From: Nocardioides ferulae
GTDB taxonomy: Bacteria > Actinomycetota > Actinomycetes > Propionibacteriales > Nocardioidaceae
Reading direction: 5' to 3'
DNA length: 64,000 nucleotides
Assembly (NCBI RefSeq): GCF_003660455.1
Contig: NZ_QZVR01000002.1
Span: 538,001 to 602,000, forward strand
Shown here piece by piece: positions 1 through 11,773 of this stretch (the stretch's first letter is position 1; each line of letters starts with the position of its first letter). A model generated the notes under the pieces. It had not been told where the DNA came from. It made no database searches and saw only the letters and a list, made by a program, of their open reading frames with translations. The position numbers and the translations under genes are program-made.

Positions 1-201
1 GACGTCGCACTTGTCGAGGCGGGCCTCCTCGAGCGAGGAGAGCTCGCAGGAGTCGGCGAGCAGCCACTCGGCGTCCGGCACCCGCTCGGGCTTGATCGAC
101 TCGGCCTTCTTGTCGATCAGGAGCACCTCGTGGCCGTTCTGGATCAGCTCCCGGGCGATCGAGCGGCCCACGGCGCCGGCTCCGGCGATGGCGACTCTCA
201 T
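1..201 (-). CDS. ceoC: TrkA-type K+ uptake regulatory subunit CeoC (partial)
   Basis: This is the first 67 codons of a cytosolic NAD-binding RCK subunit that gates a Trk/Ktr-type potassium channel; the rest lies beyond the window edge. The N-terminus MRVAIAGAGAVG shows the Rossmann GxGxxG motif at residues 7-12, followed by a beta strand ending in an acidic residue (VLLID). Its ATG overlaps the stop of ceoB as ATGA, so the two are probably translationally coupled. The ceoB-ceoC pair divergent from an APC permease and a TRAM methyltransferase matches the order known in mycobacteria. Family assignment is firm; the protein is cut by the window and not damaged. Confidence 0.9.
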   Translation of the reverse strand, partial: MRVAIAGAGAVGRSIARELIQNGHEVLLIDKKAESIKPERVPDAEWLLADSCELSSLEEARLDKCDV

Positions 202-866
202 GATCCGTGCTCCTCGGGGCCGTTGGCGATGACCTTGTAGGTCAGCGGCGCGTTCTCCTCGCGCAGTGCCAGATGCAGCACGTCGCCCTCCTGGATGACG
301 CTGTCGCGGCTCGGGAGCACGCCCTCGCCGAGCCGGTCGATCCAGGCGATCCGGCTCTTGGACTGCATCTGGAACTCGATGGTCCGGTGCCCGATCCACG
401 GCTCGGGCGCCGGCACCTGGTCGACCCGGATGGTGCCGGACATGTCGCGGAAGTCGGGCTCGGCGCCGGCCGGCAGCAGCCGGCGCAGCACCTGGTCGGC
501 GGTCCACTTCACGGTGGCGACCGTGGTGATGCCCAGCCGCTGGTAGACCTCGGCGCGGCCGGGGTCGTAGATGCGGGCCACGACCTGCTGGATGCCGAAG
601 GTCTCCCGCGCCACCCGGGCGGCGATGATGTTGGAGTTGTCTCCGCTGGACACGGCGGCGAACGCGTCGGCGCGGCGGATGCCGGCCTTCTCGAGCACCT
701 GCTGGTCGAAGCCGTAGCCGGTCACCTTGTCGCCGTTGAACCCCGGGCCGAGCCTGCGGAAGGCGTCGGGCTCGGAGTCGATCACCGACACGGTGTGGTT
801 GCGGTCCTCGAGGCTGCGGGCGAGCGTGGATCCGACGCGACCGCAACCCATGATGACGACGTGCAC
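198..866 (-). CDS. ceoB: TrkA family K+ uptake protein CeoB
   Basis: A 222-residue RCK protein, expected to bind NAD(H) and regulate K+ uptake together with CeoC at the inner face of the membrane. Residues 1-115 form the Rossmann RCK_N domain with G7-x-G9-x-x-G12, and about 135-215 form the RCK_C domain. The length is normal for the family. Translation begins at a GTG with no Shine-Dalgarno sequence; a TACCGT hexamer lies six bases upstream, so the message is probably leaderless. The stop overlaps the ceoC start. Divergent from the APC permease gene, with a 44-bp gap. Confidence 0.93.
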   Translation of the reverse strand: MHVVIMGCGRVGSTLARSLEDRNHTVSVIDSEPDAFRRLGPGFNGDKVTGYGFDQQVLEKAGIRRADAFAAVSSGDNSNIIAARVARETFGIQQVVARIYDPGRAEVYQRLGITTVATVKWTADQVLRRLLPAGAEPDFRDMSGTIRVDQVPAPEPWIGHRTIEFQMQSKSRIAWIDRLGEGVLPSRDSVIQEGDVLHLALREENAPLTYKVIANGPEEHGS

Positions 867-872
867 GGCGTC

Positions 873-878
873 ACGGTA
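873..878 (-). promoter_or_regulatory. -10 element of leaderless ceoB transcript
   Basis: On the minus strand TACCGT, then GACGCC, then the GTG start. This spacing puts the transcription start at the initiation codon. Confidence 0.5.
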
Positions 879-896
879 TCCCAGGCCGCGGGGGCG

Positions 897-902
897 TACC
901 CT
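897..902 (+). promoter_or_regulatory. -10 element of leaderless permease transcript
   Basis: TACCCT ends eight bases before GTG 911. It lies 18 bp from the ceoB hexamer on the other strand, so the two divergent promoters are back to back. Confidence 0.5.
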
Positions 903-910
903 TGCCGCTC

Positions 911-2950
911 GTGGGTGTCGGCGATGTGTCCAAGCGGATCCTGCTCGGGCGCAAGCTCCGGAGCTCCCAGATCGGGGAGACGCTGCTGCCCAAGCGGATC
1001 GCGTTGCCGGTCTTCGCCAGCGACGCGCTCTCCTCGGTGGCCTACGCCCCCGACGAGGTCTTCATCATGCTGTCGCTGGCCGGGGTCTCGGCGTACGCCT
1101 GGTCCTGGAAGGTCGGCATCGCGGTCGCGCTGGTGCTCGCCGCGGTCGTGATGTCCTACCGGCAGACGGTGCACGCCTACCCCAGTGGCGGGGGCGACTA
1201 CGAGGTGGCCACGGTCAACCTCGGGCAGACCGCCGGGATCACCGTCGGCAGTGCCCTGCTCGTCGACTACGTGCTGACGGTGGCGGTGTCGATCTCCTCG
1301 GGGGCGCAGTACGCCGCGTCGGCGATCCCGGCGATCAGCGGCCACGAGGCGACCTTCGCCTCCGCGCTCGTGTTGGGGCTGATGGCGATGAACCTGCGCG
1401 GCATCCGCGAGTCGGGCACGCTGTTCGCCGTCCCGACGTACGCGTTCATGGTCGCGCTGCTGGGCATGTGCCTGCTCGGGCTCTACCAGTTGGCCACCGG
1501 CAGCCTCCCCGACGCCGAGAGCGCCGACCTCACGATCGCGCCGGCCCCCGACTGGGACGAGCCGCTGACCACGCTGGGCCTGCTGGTGCTGCTGGCGCGA
1601 GCCTTCTCGTCTGGCTGTGCGGCGCTGACCGGCGTCGAGGCGATCTCCAACGGGGTGCCGGCCTTCCGGCGCCCCAAGAGCCGCAACGCCGCCACCACGC
1701 TGCTGATGCTCGGCATGATCGCGGTCACGATGATGATCAGCGTCATCGTGCTCGCCCGGCAGATGGGCGTGCGCTACGTCGACCCCCACGACGTCGACCG
1801 GCTGCTGCGCGACGGCGAGCCGGTGCCGGCCGACTACGACCAGCACACGCTGATCGCGCAGATCGCCGACGGCGTCTTCCACGGCTTCCCGCCCGGGTTC
1901 TACCTGGTGGTCACGATCACCGGCGTGATCCTGGTGCTGGCGGCGAACACCGCCTTCAACGGGTTCCCGGTGCTCGGCTCGATCCTGGCCAAGGACGGCT
2001 ACATGCCGCGGGCGCTGGGCTCGCGCGGCGACCGGCTGGCCTACAGCAACGGCATCGTGTTCCTGGCGCTCATGGCGATCGCCCTGATCCTGGCCTTCGA
2101 CGCCCAGGTGACCCGGCTGATCCAGCTCTACATCGTCGGCGTCTTCGTCTCGTTCAACCTCAGCCAGCTGGGCATGATCCGGCACTGGACCCGTGCGCTG
2201 AAGCAGACCCGCGATGCTGTGGAGCGTCGCCGGATGCAGCGTTCCCGGGTGATCAACGCGGTCGGTCTGGCCTTCACCGCGGTGGTCCTGGTGATCGTGT
2301 TGATCACCAAGTTCCTCGAGGGTGCCTGGATCACGATCCTGGCGATGGGTTTCTTCTTCGTGGTGATGAAGGCGATCCGCACCCACTACGACCGGGTGAA
2401 CGCCGAGCTGGCCGCCGACGAGGAGGACAAGGTCCTGCCCACGCGGGTGCACGCGATCGTGCTGGTCTCGAAGCTGCACAAGCCCACGCTGCGGGCGCTG
2501 GCCTATGCCAAGGCGTCGCGGCCCAACGTGCTCGAGGCGGTCTACGTCGCCGCCGACGACAGGGCGACCAACAAGCTCCTCGACGAGTGGGAGGAGCGCA
2601 ACACCGGCATCCCGCTGAAGGTGCTGCACTCGCCCTACCGCGAGCTGGTCAAGCCGATCATCGACTACACCACCGAGATCCGCCGGGCCAACCCGCGTGG
2701 GGTGGTGGCGGTCTACATCCCCGAGTACGTCGTCGGCCGCTGGTGGGAGCAGCTGCTGCACAACCAGACCGCGCTGCGGCTCAAGGGCCGGCTGCTGTTC
2801 TCACCGGGCGTGATGGTGATCTCGGTGCCCTTCCAGCTGCGCTCCTCCGAGCTGGCCCGCGACCGTCAGGAGCGGGAGCTGGACCGGGTGATGGCCGGCG
2901 ACCTGCGCCGCGGCAACGTGCGCTCCAACGGCCGGCAGATCCAGCGGTGA
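911..2950 (+). CDS. APC family amino acid/polyamine permease
   Basis: A 679-residue transporter of the amino acid-polyamine-organocation superfamily, an inner-membrane importer whose substrate cannot be told from sequence. About twelve hydrophobic segments fill the first ~480 residues, and the N-terminal FASDALSSVAYA stretch is typical of this subfamily. The last ~180 residues are a soluble cytoplasmic domain of the kind this subfamily carries. I chose GTG 911 because TACCCT sits eight bases upstream; a TTG at 902 would add three residues. The stop overlaps the GTG of the next gene (GTGA). Order and divergence from ceoB match mycobacteria, where the permease next to ceoB is likewise paired with an RNA methyltransferase. 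Confidence 0.88.
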   Translation: MGVGDVSKRILLGRKLRSSQIGETLLPKRIALPVFASDALSSVAYAPDEVFIMLSLAGVSAYAWSWKVGIAVALVLAAVVMSYRQTVHAYPSGGGDYEVATVNLGQTAGITVGSALLVDYVLTVAVSISSGAQYAASAIPAISGHEATFASALVLGLMAMNLRGIRESGTLFAVPTYAFMVALLGMCLLGLYQLATGSLPDAESADLTIAPAPDWDEPLTTLGLLVLLARAFSSGCAALTGVEAISNGVPAFRRPKSRNAATTLLMLGMIAVTMMISVIVLARQMGVRYVDPHDVDRLLRDGEPVPADYDQHTLIAQIADGVFHGFPPGFYLVVTITGVILVLAANTAFNGFPVLGSILAKDGYMPRALGSRGDRLAYSNGIVFLALMAIALILAFDAQVTRLIQLYIVGVFVSFNLSQLGMIRHWTRALKQTRDAVERRRMQRSRVINAVGLAFTAVVLVIVLITKFLEGAWITILAMGFFFVVMKAIRTHYDRVNAELAADEEDKVLPTRVHAIVLVSKLHKPTLRALAYAKASRPNVLEAVYVAADDRATNKLLDEWEERNTGIPLKVLHSPYRELVKPIIDYTTEIRRANPRGVVAVYIPEYVVGRWWEQLLHNQTALRLKGRLLFSPGVMVISVPFQLRSSELARDRQERELDRVMAGDLRRGNVRSNGRQIQR

Positions 2951-4140
2951 GCCGTCAGGTCCGGGCCCGCCGTCCGCGTGGCGCCTCGCGGGTGGGTGCC
3001 CGGTTCGAGGTCGTCGTCGGACCGGTCGCCCATGGGGGGCACTGCGTGGCCCGGGTGCCGGACGAGCAGAGCCCGTCGGGCACCCGGGTGGTGTTCGTGC
3101 GGCACACCCTGCCGGGGGAGCGGATCGTGCTCGAGGTGACCGAGGGCACCGAGGGCGACCGGTTCTGGCGCGCCGACGCGGTCGAGGTGCTGGAGGCTTC
3201 GCCCGACCGGGTGGCGGCGCCGTGCCGGCTGGCCGGCCCCGGCCTCTGCGGCGGCTGCGACTTCCAGCACGTGACGCTGGAGCGGCAGCGGGGCCTCAAG
3301 GCCGACGTGGTGCGCGAGCAGCTGAGCCGGCTGGCGGGGCTCGATGTGCCGGTCGAGGTGGAGGCGGTGCCCGCCCCGCCCGGTGACCCGGCGGCCGCCG
3401 ACGTCGATCAGGGTCTGCGCTGGCGCACCCGGGTGCAGTGGGCCAGCGGCCCGCGCGGCGAGCGCGCGCTGCGCAAGCACCGCTCGCGCGAGGTGGTCGT
3501 GGTCGACGACTGCCCGATCACCCGCCGCGACGCGCGCGACGCCGCCGCGCGCGGCACGGTCGTGGAGCGGGTCGACGCCGCGGGTGCGGTGCACGGCTTC
3601 GAGGTCGACGCCGACGGCTTCTGGCAGGTGCACCCCGGTGCTCCCGCCACGCTGGTCGAGGCGGTGCTCGCGGCGCTGGCGCCGCGGCCGGGGGAGCGGG
3701 TGCTCGACCTGTACGCCGGGGTGGGGCTGTTCGCGCGCTTCCTCGCCGACGCCGTCGGTCCGGGCGGCCGGGTCGTCGCGGTCGAGGCCGACCGCCGGGC
3801 CGCGGGGCACGCCGCGGCCAACCTGGCCGGCGCCGCCGAGGTCGCCCGCGGGCCGGTCGACCGGGTCCTCGCGACGGCGTACGACGAGCCGTTCGACCTG
3901 GTGGTGCTCGACCCGCCGCGGGAGGGCGCCCGGCGCCCGGTGGTGGAGCAGGTGGTGGCACGCTCCCCGCGGGGGGTCGCCTACGTCGCGTGCGACCCCG
4001 CCGCGTTGGCCCGCGACGTCGGCATCTTCGCCGAGCACGGCTACAACATGAGCGGGTTGCGGGCCTTCGACCTCTTCCCGATGACGCACCATGTCGAGTG
4101 CGTCGCGCTGCTGGAGAGAACCGACTCTGACCTGCGGTGA
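2947..4140 (+). CDS. TrmA/RumA-family RNA (uracil-C5)-methyltransferase
   Basis: A SAM-dependent enzyme expected to methylate C5 of a uridine in rRNA or tRNA; 397 residues. An N-terminal TRAM-like beta-barrel (about 15-80) is followed by a Cys cluster (C-x7-C-x2-C near 95-106) that may bind Fe-S. Next come the SAM motif VLDLYAGVGLFARF and the C-terminal DPPREGA and YVACDPAALARD motifs, where Cys349 is the expected nucleophile. The GTG start overlaps the permease stop. The target RNA cannot be decided without comparison to characterised homologues. The next gene can start from GTG 4137 overlapping this stop, so coupling continues downstream. Confidence 0.9.
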   Translation: MSRQVRARRPRGASRVGARFEVVVGPVAHGGHCVARVPDEQSPSGTRVVFVRHTLPGERIVLEVTEGTEGDRFWRADAVEVLEASPDRVAAPCRLAGPGLCGGCDFQHVTLERQRGLKADVVREQLSRLAGLDVPVEVEAVPAPPGDPAAADVDQGLRWRTRVQWASGPRGERALRKHRSREVVVVDDCPITRRDARDAAARGTVVERVDAAGAVHGFEVDADGFWQVHPGAPATLVEAVLAALAPRPGERVLDLYAGVGLFARFLADAVGPGGRVVAVEADRRAAGHAAANLAGAAEVARGPVDRVLATAYDEPFDLVVLDPPREGARRPVVEQVVARSPRGVAYVACDPAALARDVGIFAEHGYNMSGLRAFDLFPMTHHVECVALLERTDSDLR

Positions 4141-4196
4141 CGCGATCCACGATCGACGAGCCGCACCCAGCGCGCCCCGAGACCCAGGAGACTCCG

Positions 4197-6428
4197 GTGA
4201 CCCGTAGCGTCCGCACGTTCTGCCGGATCTGCGAGGTCCACTGCGGCCTGGTGGTTGAGGTCGAGCCCGACGGCTCTGCGACCGGCGAGCGTGTCACCAA
4301 GGTCAGCCCCGACCGCGACCACCCGGTCTCGCAGGGCTACTGCTGCGTCAAGGGTCTCGGGCTCGGCGCCCTGCACCACGACCCCGACCGGATCGACGTC
4401 CCGCTCAAGCGCGTCGACGGCGAGCTGGTCGAGATCGGCTGGGAGCAGGCGCTGAGCGAGATCGGCGCGAAGGTGCGGTCGCTCGTCGACGAGCACGGAC
4501 CGCGGGCGCTGGCGCTGTACCAGGGGAACCCGACGTTCTTCTCGCTCCAGGGCACGCTCATGTCCACGGCCTACGTGGAGGCCCTCGGCTCGCCCAACGT
4601 CTTCGCCTCGCACTCCATCGACGTCAACACCAAGTTCCACGTGTCGACCGAGATGTACGGGCTCTCGCTCGTGCACCCCGTGCCGGACTTCGACCACCTC
4701 GAGCTCTTCGTGTGCCTGGGCTCCAACCCGCTGGTCAGCCAGATGTCGGTGCTCCAGGTCGCCGACGCCGCGGGCGTGCTGAGCTCGGTCGTCGACCGGG
4801 GAGGTCGCGTGGTGATCGTCGACCCGCGGCGCACGGAGACGGCCAAGCGCGTCGGGGAGCACGTGCCGATCCGCCCGGGCACCGACGCCTACCTGCTCGC
4901 GGCGATGCTGCACGTGCTGACGCACGAGATCGGCCTCGACCTCGCCCCGGCGCGCAGGGTCGCCCGCGGGGTCGACGACTTCGTCGCCGCGGCCGCGCCG
5001 TGGACCCCCGAGCGCGCCGAGTCGGTCACCGGCATCGCAGCCGCGACGATCCGCGACCTCGCGACCTCGTACGCCGCCGCCTCGACCGGCAGCGGCAAGG
5101 GGGCCGCGCTCTACTGCTCGACCGGCGTCAACATGGGCCCGTTCGGGTCGGTGGCCTACTGGTTGATCCAGGGCAGCAACCTGATCACCGGAAACCTCGA
5201 CCGCCGCGGCGGGCTGCTCGTGCCGCGCGGCGCCTTCGACACCCTCCGACTGGCCGAACTGGTCGGGCTGGGTCGCTTCGACGAGCATCGCACCACCGAC
5301 GGTCGCTGGCACCGCGTGGCCGGCGCCTTCCCCGTCGCCGCCCTCGCCGACGAGATCACCACCGAGCACCCCGACCGGGTCCGCGCCCTCTTCGTGACCG
5401 GGGGCAATCCGGTGCACTCGGTGCCCGGCGGTGCGCTGGCCGACGCCCTGCCCCGACTCGACCTCATGGTGAGCGTCGACCTCTACCGCAACGAGACCGC
5501 GGCGTACGCCGACTACGTGCTGCCGGCGACCGACATGCTCGAGCGCAGCGACTTCCCGGCCTCCCACCAGTCACTGCAGATCGTGCCGCACGCCCAGTGG
5601 ACCCCGGCGCTCGTCGAGCCGCTCGCCGAGCGCCGCACCGAGTGGCAGATCTTCTACGACCTGGCGATCGCCTCGGGGGTACGACCGTTCGGCACGACCG
5701 CAGCCCACGTCCTCCCGCACCTCAACCGGCTGCTGCGCCGATTGCCGCGAAGCCCGCAGGTGACGTTCGACCACCTGCTGGCCGTGCTCCTCCGCTGGGG
5801 ACGACGGACGACGCTCGGCGAGCTCAAGCGCCACCCCGAGGGCGTGCTGCTCCCGGCGACCGAGCCGGGCTCGTTCCTCGGCAGGCGGGTTGCCACCGAC
5901 GACGGCCTGGTCGACCTCGCCCCCGCTGATCTCGTCGCCGACCTGGCGCGCCTGGAGGCGAGCGAGGCCTCGCTGTCCCGCACCGGTGTGCTGCGGCTGG
6001 TCGGCCGCCGCGATCGGCGCTCGCACAACTCCTGGATGCACAACAACCCCCACATCCGTCAGCCCGACGGCAACACCGCCCTGCTGCACCCCGACGACGC
6101 TGCCGAGCGAGGCATCGCCGACGGCTCGCGCATCGAGGTCAGCAGCCCGGCCGGAGCGATCGAGGTGACCGTGGCGCTCACCGGCGACGTCGCCCGTGGT
6201 GTCGTCGTCGTGCCCCACGGCTGGGGCCACGCCACCACGGGGCCCCGACGGGCCCGCGCCCTGGCCGGGGCCAACGTCAACACCGTCGTGCCCGGGGGCG
6301 CTGCCCAGATGGACCCCGTCTCGGGCCAGGCCATCATGTTGGCCCACGAGGTCGAGGTCCGGGCGCTCGACCGAGCTGCGGGCGAGGTCCGAGTTCAGCC
6401 CGCGAAGGGACGGACGGGCCTGCCCTGA
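4197..6428 (+). CDS. Molybdopterin-dependent oxidoreductase
   Basis: A cytosolic molybdenum-bis(guanine dinucleotide) enzyme of the DMSO reductase superfamily, about 743 residues. The N-terminus has the [4Fe-4S] ligands C-x2-C-x3-C (residues 9, 12, 16) and a fourth Cys at 49/50 before VKG. The molybdopterin oxidoreductase core follows, and a C-terminal dinucleotide-binding domain starts near SHNSWMHNNP. There is no Tat signal. I prefer GTG 4197 because CAGGAG lies six bases upstream; GTG 4137, overlapping the methyltransferase stop, would add 20 residues. The electron acceptor and substrate are unknown, and no partner subunit is adjacent. The 3' end overlaps the convergent SMP-30 gene by 34 bp. 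Confidence 0.88.
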   Translation: MTRSVRTFCRICEVHCGLVVEVEPDGSATGERVTKVSPDRDHPVSQGYCCVKGLGLGALHHDPDRIDVPLKRVDGELVEIGWEQALSEIGAKVRSLVDEHGPRALALYQGNPTFFSLQGTLMSTAYVEALGSPNVFASHSIDVNTKFHVSTEMYGLSLVHPVPDFDHLELFVCLGSNPLVSQMSVLQVADAAGVLSSVVDRGGRVVIVDPRRTETAKRVGEHVPIRPGTDAYLLAAMLHVLTHEIGLDLAPARRVARGVDDFVAAAAPWTPERAESVTGIAAATIRDLATSYAAASTGSGKGAALYCSTGVNMGPFGSVAYWLIQGSNLITGNLDRRGGLLVPRGAFDTLRLAELVGLGRFDEHRTTDGRWHRVAGAFPVAALADEITTEHPDRVRALFVTGGNPVHSVPGGALADALPRLDLMVSVDLYRNETAAYADYVLPATDMLERSDFPASHQSLQIVPHAQWTPALVEPLAERRTEWQIFYDLAIASGVRPFGTTAAHVLPHLNRLLRRLPRSPQVTFDHLLAVLLRWGRRTTLGELKRHPEGVLLPATEPGSFLGRRVATDDGLVDLAPADLVADLARLEASEASLSRTGVLRLVGRRDRRSHNSWMHNNPHIRQPDGNTALLHPDDAAERGIADGSRIEVSSPAGAIEVTVALTGDVARGVVVVPHGWGHATTGPRRARALAGANVNTVVPGGAAQMDPVSGQAIMLAHEVEVRALDRAAGEVRVQPAKGRTGLP

Positions 6429-7264
6429 ACTCCCGGCTCGACGGTGAACAGCGCGCCAGCCGACGGGTCGTGGTCAGGGTCGAGTCCTGCGCGGGAGGTC
6501 GTGATGAAGAGCTGGGTCAGCGAGTCACCGCCGAACGTGCAGGCCGTGACCTGCCCGGTGGGCACCTCGACCACAGCATCCAGCTCTCCGTCCGGGGAGT
6601 AGCGATGCACCTGTCCGGCGCCGAACAGCGCTACCCAGACCCCTCCCTCCGCGTCCACCGTGAGCCCGTCGGGGTTGGCGACCTCCGGGTCGACGAAGTC
6701 GCTGAGGTCGACGAACGCACGCCGGCCGGTGAGGGTGGTCGGTGCGGTCCAGTCGAAGCAGTCGATGCGTCCGGTCGCCGTGTCGGCGTAGTAGGTGAGC
6801 GTCGCGTCGGGTGACCACTCCAGGCCATTGGACACCGTGACGTCCGCGAGCACCGTCGACGTGCTCAGGTCAGGGTCGAGTCGCACCAGTGACGCCACGC
6901 CCGGCGACTGGTCGTAGGCCATCCCGCCCGCCCAGAACGCGCCGTCCGGGGCACAGCCGCCGTCGTTCATCCTGATCAGCTCGCTGGCCCACACCTGGGG
7001 GAGGGGCAGCAACGTCCCGTCGGGCTCTTCGAGGACGAAGCCCCGCTCGACGGCGATCACGGCGCCGCCCTGTCGCCTCGGCCGGATGCACGCGGCCACA
7101 TCCCCCACGTGACGCCGCTCCACCGCGGACCCGACCTCTCCGTCGGCGAAGGAGAGAACGTCCCCGGCAAGCAGGTCGACCCAGCGCAGTCCGCCCCACG
7201 TCGAGGACCAGCACGGTCCCTCCGCGTGGTGGGCGAGCGCGGCGGTGAGCTGTTCGGCCTTCAC
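6395..7264 (-). CDS. SMP-30/gluconolactonase/LRE family protein
   Basis: A 289-residue six-bladed beta-propeller of the SMP-30/regucalcin/gluconolactonase family, likely a metal-dependent lactonase of sugar metabolism. Seen in sequence: EGPCW near the start (the Glu is a usual metal ligand), LIRMNDGGCAPDG, SNGLEWSPD and NPDGLTVDAEGGVW, the Asn/Asp positions that bind the divalent cation in this family. The GTG start is chosen because AGGGAG precedes it by seven bases and the family alignment begins here; an upstream ATG would add 17 residues of poor quality. Single gene, convergent with the molybdoenzyme. Substrate unknown. Confidence 0.87.
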   Translation of the reverse strand: MKAEQLTAALAHHAEGPCWSSTWGGLRWVDLLAGDVLSFADGEVGSAVERRHVGDVAACIRPRRQGGAVIAVERGFVLEEPDGTLLPLPQVWASELIRMNDGGCAPDGAFWAGGMAYDQSPGVASLVRLDPDLSTSTVLADVTVSNGLEWSPDATLTYYADTATGRIDCFDWTAPTTLTGRRAFVDLSDFVDPEVANPDGLTVDAEGGVWVALFGAGQVHRYSPDGELDAVVEVPTGQVTACTFGGDSLTQLFITTSRAGLDPDHDPSAGALFTVEPGVQGRPVRPFAG

Positions 7265-7390
7265 CTGAGACTCCCTGAAGTGCGATGGCGTCCGGAACGG
7301 GCGTGGTCCGACCACGAGGGTCGTCGCCGGCCACGCGGCTGGCGCTCCCGCAGCCTAGTGCCGGCTCGCGCATCCACCCGCCGGCATGTA

Positions 7391-7447
7391 TCTTGATATC
7401 AAGACACATTAGAGATGGTTGCCTGGGTACAGGCAAGGCGAGCCTTA
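7391..7447. promoter_or_regulatory. Aconitase control region: three stacked palindromes
   Basis: Three symmetric elements lie 70-130 bp before acn. (1) TCTTGATATCAAGA at 7391-7404, a perfect 14-bp palindrome of MarR-operator shape. (2) TTGCCTG-GGTA-CAGGCAA at 7419-7436, perfect 7-bp arms. (3) 7429-7447, which matches the IdeR/DmdR iron box at 12 of 19 positions and overlaps the second. In Streptomyces the MarR-family TamR is reported to control aconitase, and in mycobacteria IdeR is linked to acn. Assignment of either to these sites is inference. Confidence 0.5.
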
Positions 7448-7518
7448 CTTCGACCGTCGGCGCGACCGGCGGCAAGATGGGTCGGACGACCACCGCGCAG
7501 GCGAAGGAGAGATGGCTG

Positions 7519-10323
<2,805 letters not shown>

Positions 10324-10447
10324 GCGGCACGCGCCACGGGGCGCCGGTGACCACCTGGTCGCCGGCGCCCTGGCGATTTCCGGCGCCGGCCCCTCCTTGT
10401 GGAGCGCTCGTCGCGTGATAGGGGTGAGACCGGACCGAGGAGGACCC

Positions 10448-11773
10448 ATGCCCACCCTGCAGGAGCGACTGGGCGACCTGGCCAGTGAGGCGCCGCTGCG
10501 TCAGCACCCTGGCGACCTGTGGCAGCGGGGGCGGCGGCTGCACCGCCGGCGGACCGCGACAGCCGCCGCGGCACTGCTGGCGCTGGTGGTCGCACTGTCG
10601 GTGGGGATGCTGCCGTTGCTCGGGAATGGGCCGGGAGAGCCGCTGCCCGCCGACCGGGACACCGCCGACCTCCACCTGCCCCGCACCGTCCACGCGCCCC
10701 ATCCCTGGGCCCGCGGCACCGCGGATGCCGGGCAGATCGGCCCGCTCGCCGCGGTCGGCCTGGCGCACCGCAATCTTCCCGACGGGGTGTTCGGTGAGCG
10801 GCGCGAGCAGGCGCTGTTCGGTGTCTCCGCCGTCGACGGGACGAGCCGGTGGCTGGAGGAACCGGAGCTGTCGGCCGATGTCGAGATGCAGAGCCTCGTG
10901 GGGTGGTTCGCCCTCTCTCCGGACGGGCGCTGGCTCGGCTGGGTGCGACACGAGCCTGCCCCCGAATCTGACACCTTCGTCGCGCTCCGATCGGTGACCG
11001 GCTGGGCGGTGATGGACACCCTCACGGGTGAGGTGCGCGAGCTCGAGGATCCCCGAGCCCCCCGCCCGCTGGGCACCGATGTGTTCGAGATCGAGTTCAG
11101 CGGCGACTCGCGCTATCTGCTCACCAACTACTCCCGCACGGGGAACGACAGCCGCAGCGACCGGCTGGTGGCCTGGGACGTGACCACGGGGGAGAGAATC
11201 CCCGTCGAGGAGGACGGCCACTATTGGCTGCCCTCGCTCGGATCGGCGCCTACCGGCGTGGTGTGGTCGCGCGGACGCGACGTCCACCGAGTCGACCCCG
11301 CCTCGGGGCGACGGAGCACCGTCACGCTGCCCGGCGACGTAGTCGAGGCCAGCTGGGGGCCCGACGACCGGGCGATGGCCTGGATCGAGGACCCGGAGGG
11401 CAACGGCCCCTGGGCGCTGCGTGCCGGTCCCTCCATCGACGCCATCGAGCCGATGTCCCTGGGCGTCCAGCCCAGCCAGCTCCTCGGGTGGACCGACGAC
11501 CGGCACGTCGTGGTGGGTCACGACCGACAGGACGTCCGCATCGTCGACGTGGTCACCGGCACCGTCGAGCGAGAGCGCGTCGAGGCCGGGGGCGGGGTGA
11601 TCTCGGTGCCGCTGCTGGCTGCCGACCTGTGGGCGAACGACCTCGTCGAGGCGGGGGAGCCGCCGACCGCGCGCGACCCGCGACGCCCGTGGTACGTCGC
11701 CGGCGGGGTCGCTGTGGGAGCCGGGATCTTGGTCGTCCTGGTCCTGCTGGCCCGCAGGAGGCTCCGTGCCTGA
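10448..11773 (+). CDS. Membrane-anchored beta-propeller-like protein paired with a SigE-family sigma factor
   Basis: A 441-residue protein with a short cytoplasmic N-terminus rich in Arg/His, a membrane segment at about 37-60, a long extracytoplasmic region with repeated WD40/TolB-like strands (for example SPDGRWLGWV, DSRYLLTNY, PDDRAMAW), and a second hydrophobic segment before a basic tail. It overlaps the following sigma gene by 8 bp, which suggests it senses a signal for, or holds, that sigma factor. There is no recognisable zinc anti-sigma motif. GAGGAGG precedes ATG 10448. The role is inferred from context and topology only. Confidence 0.75.
   Translation: MPTLQERLGDLASEAPLRQHPGDLWQRGRRLHRRRTATAAAALLALVVALSVGMLPLLGNGPGEPLPADRDTADLHLPRTVHAPHPWARGTADAGQIGPLAAVGLAHRNLPDGVFGERREQALFGVSAVDGTSRWLEEPELSADVEMQSLVGWFALSPDGRWLGWVRHEPAPESDTFVALRSVTGWAVMDTLTGEVRELEDPRAPRPLGTDVFEIEFSGDSRYLLTNYSRTGNDSRSDRLVAWDVTTGERIPVEEDGHYWLPSLGSAPTGVVWSRGRDVHRVDPASGRRSTVTLPGDVVEASWGPDDRAMAWIEDPEGNGPWALRAGPSIDAIEPMSLGVQPSQLLGWTDDRHVVVGHDRQDVRIVDVVTGTVERERVEAGGGVISVPLLAADLWANDLVEAGEPPTARDPRRPWYVAGGVAVGAGILVVLVLLARRRLRA

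Noticed and set aside
2947..2950. GTGA/ATGA overlaps at many junctions as something special
   Set aside because: Four-base overlaps are ordinary translational coupling in high-G+C actinobacteria.
727..4140. A 1137-codon open frame running through the permease into the methyltransferase
   Set aside because: Up to 2946 it is a shadow of the permease frame, Arg/Pro/Gly-rich without any domain; only 2947-4140 is the real methyltransferase.
7429..7447. Calling a definite IdeR box
   Set aside because: Only 12 of 19 positions match; kept as a candidate inside the control region.
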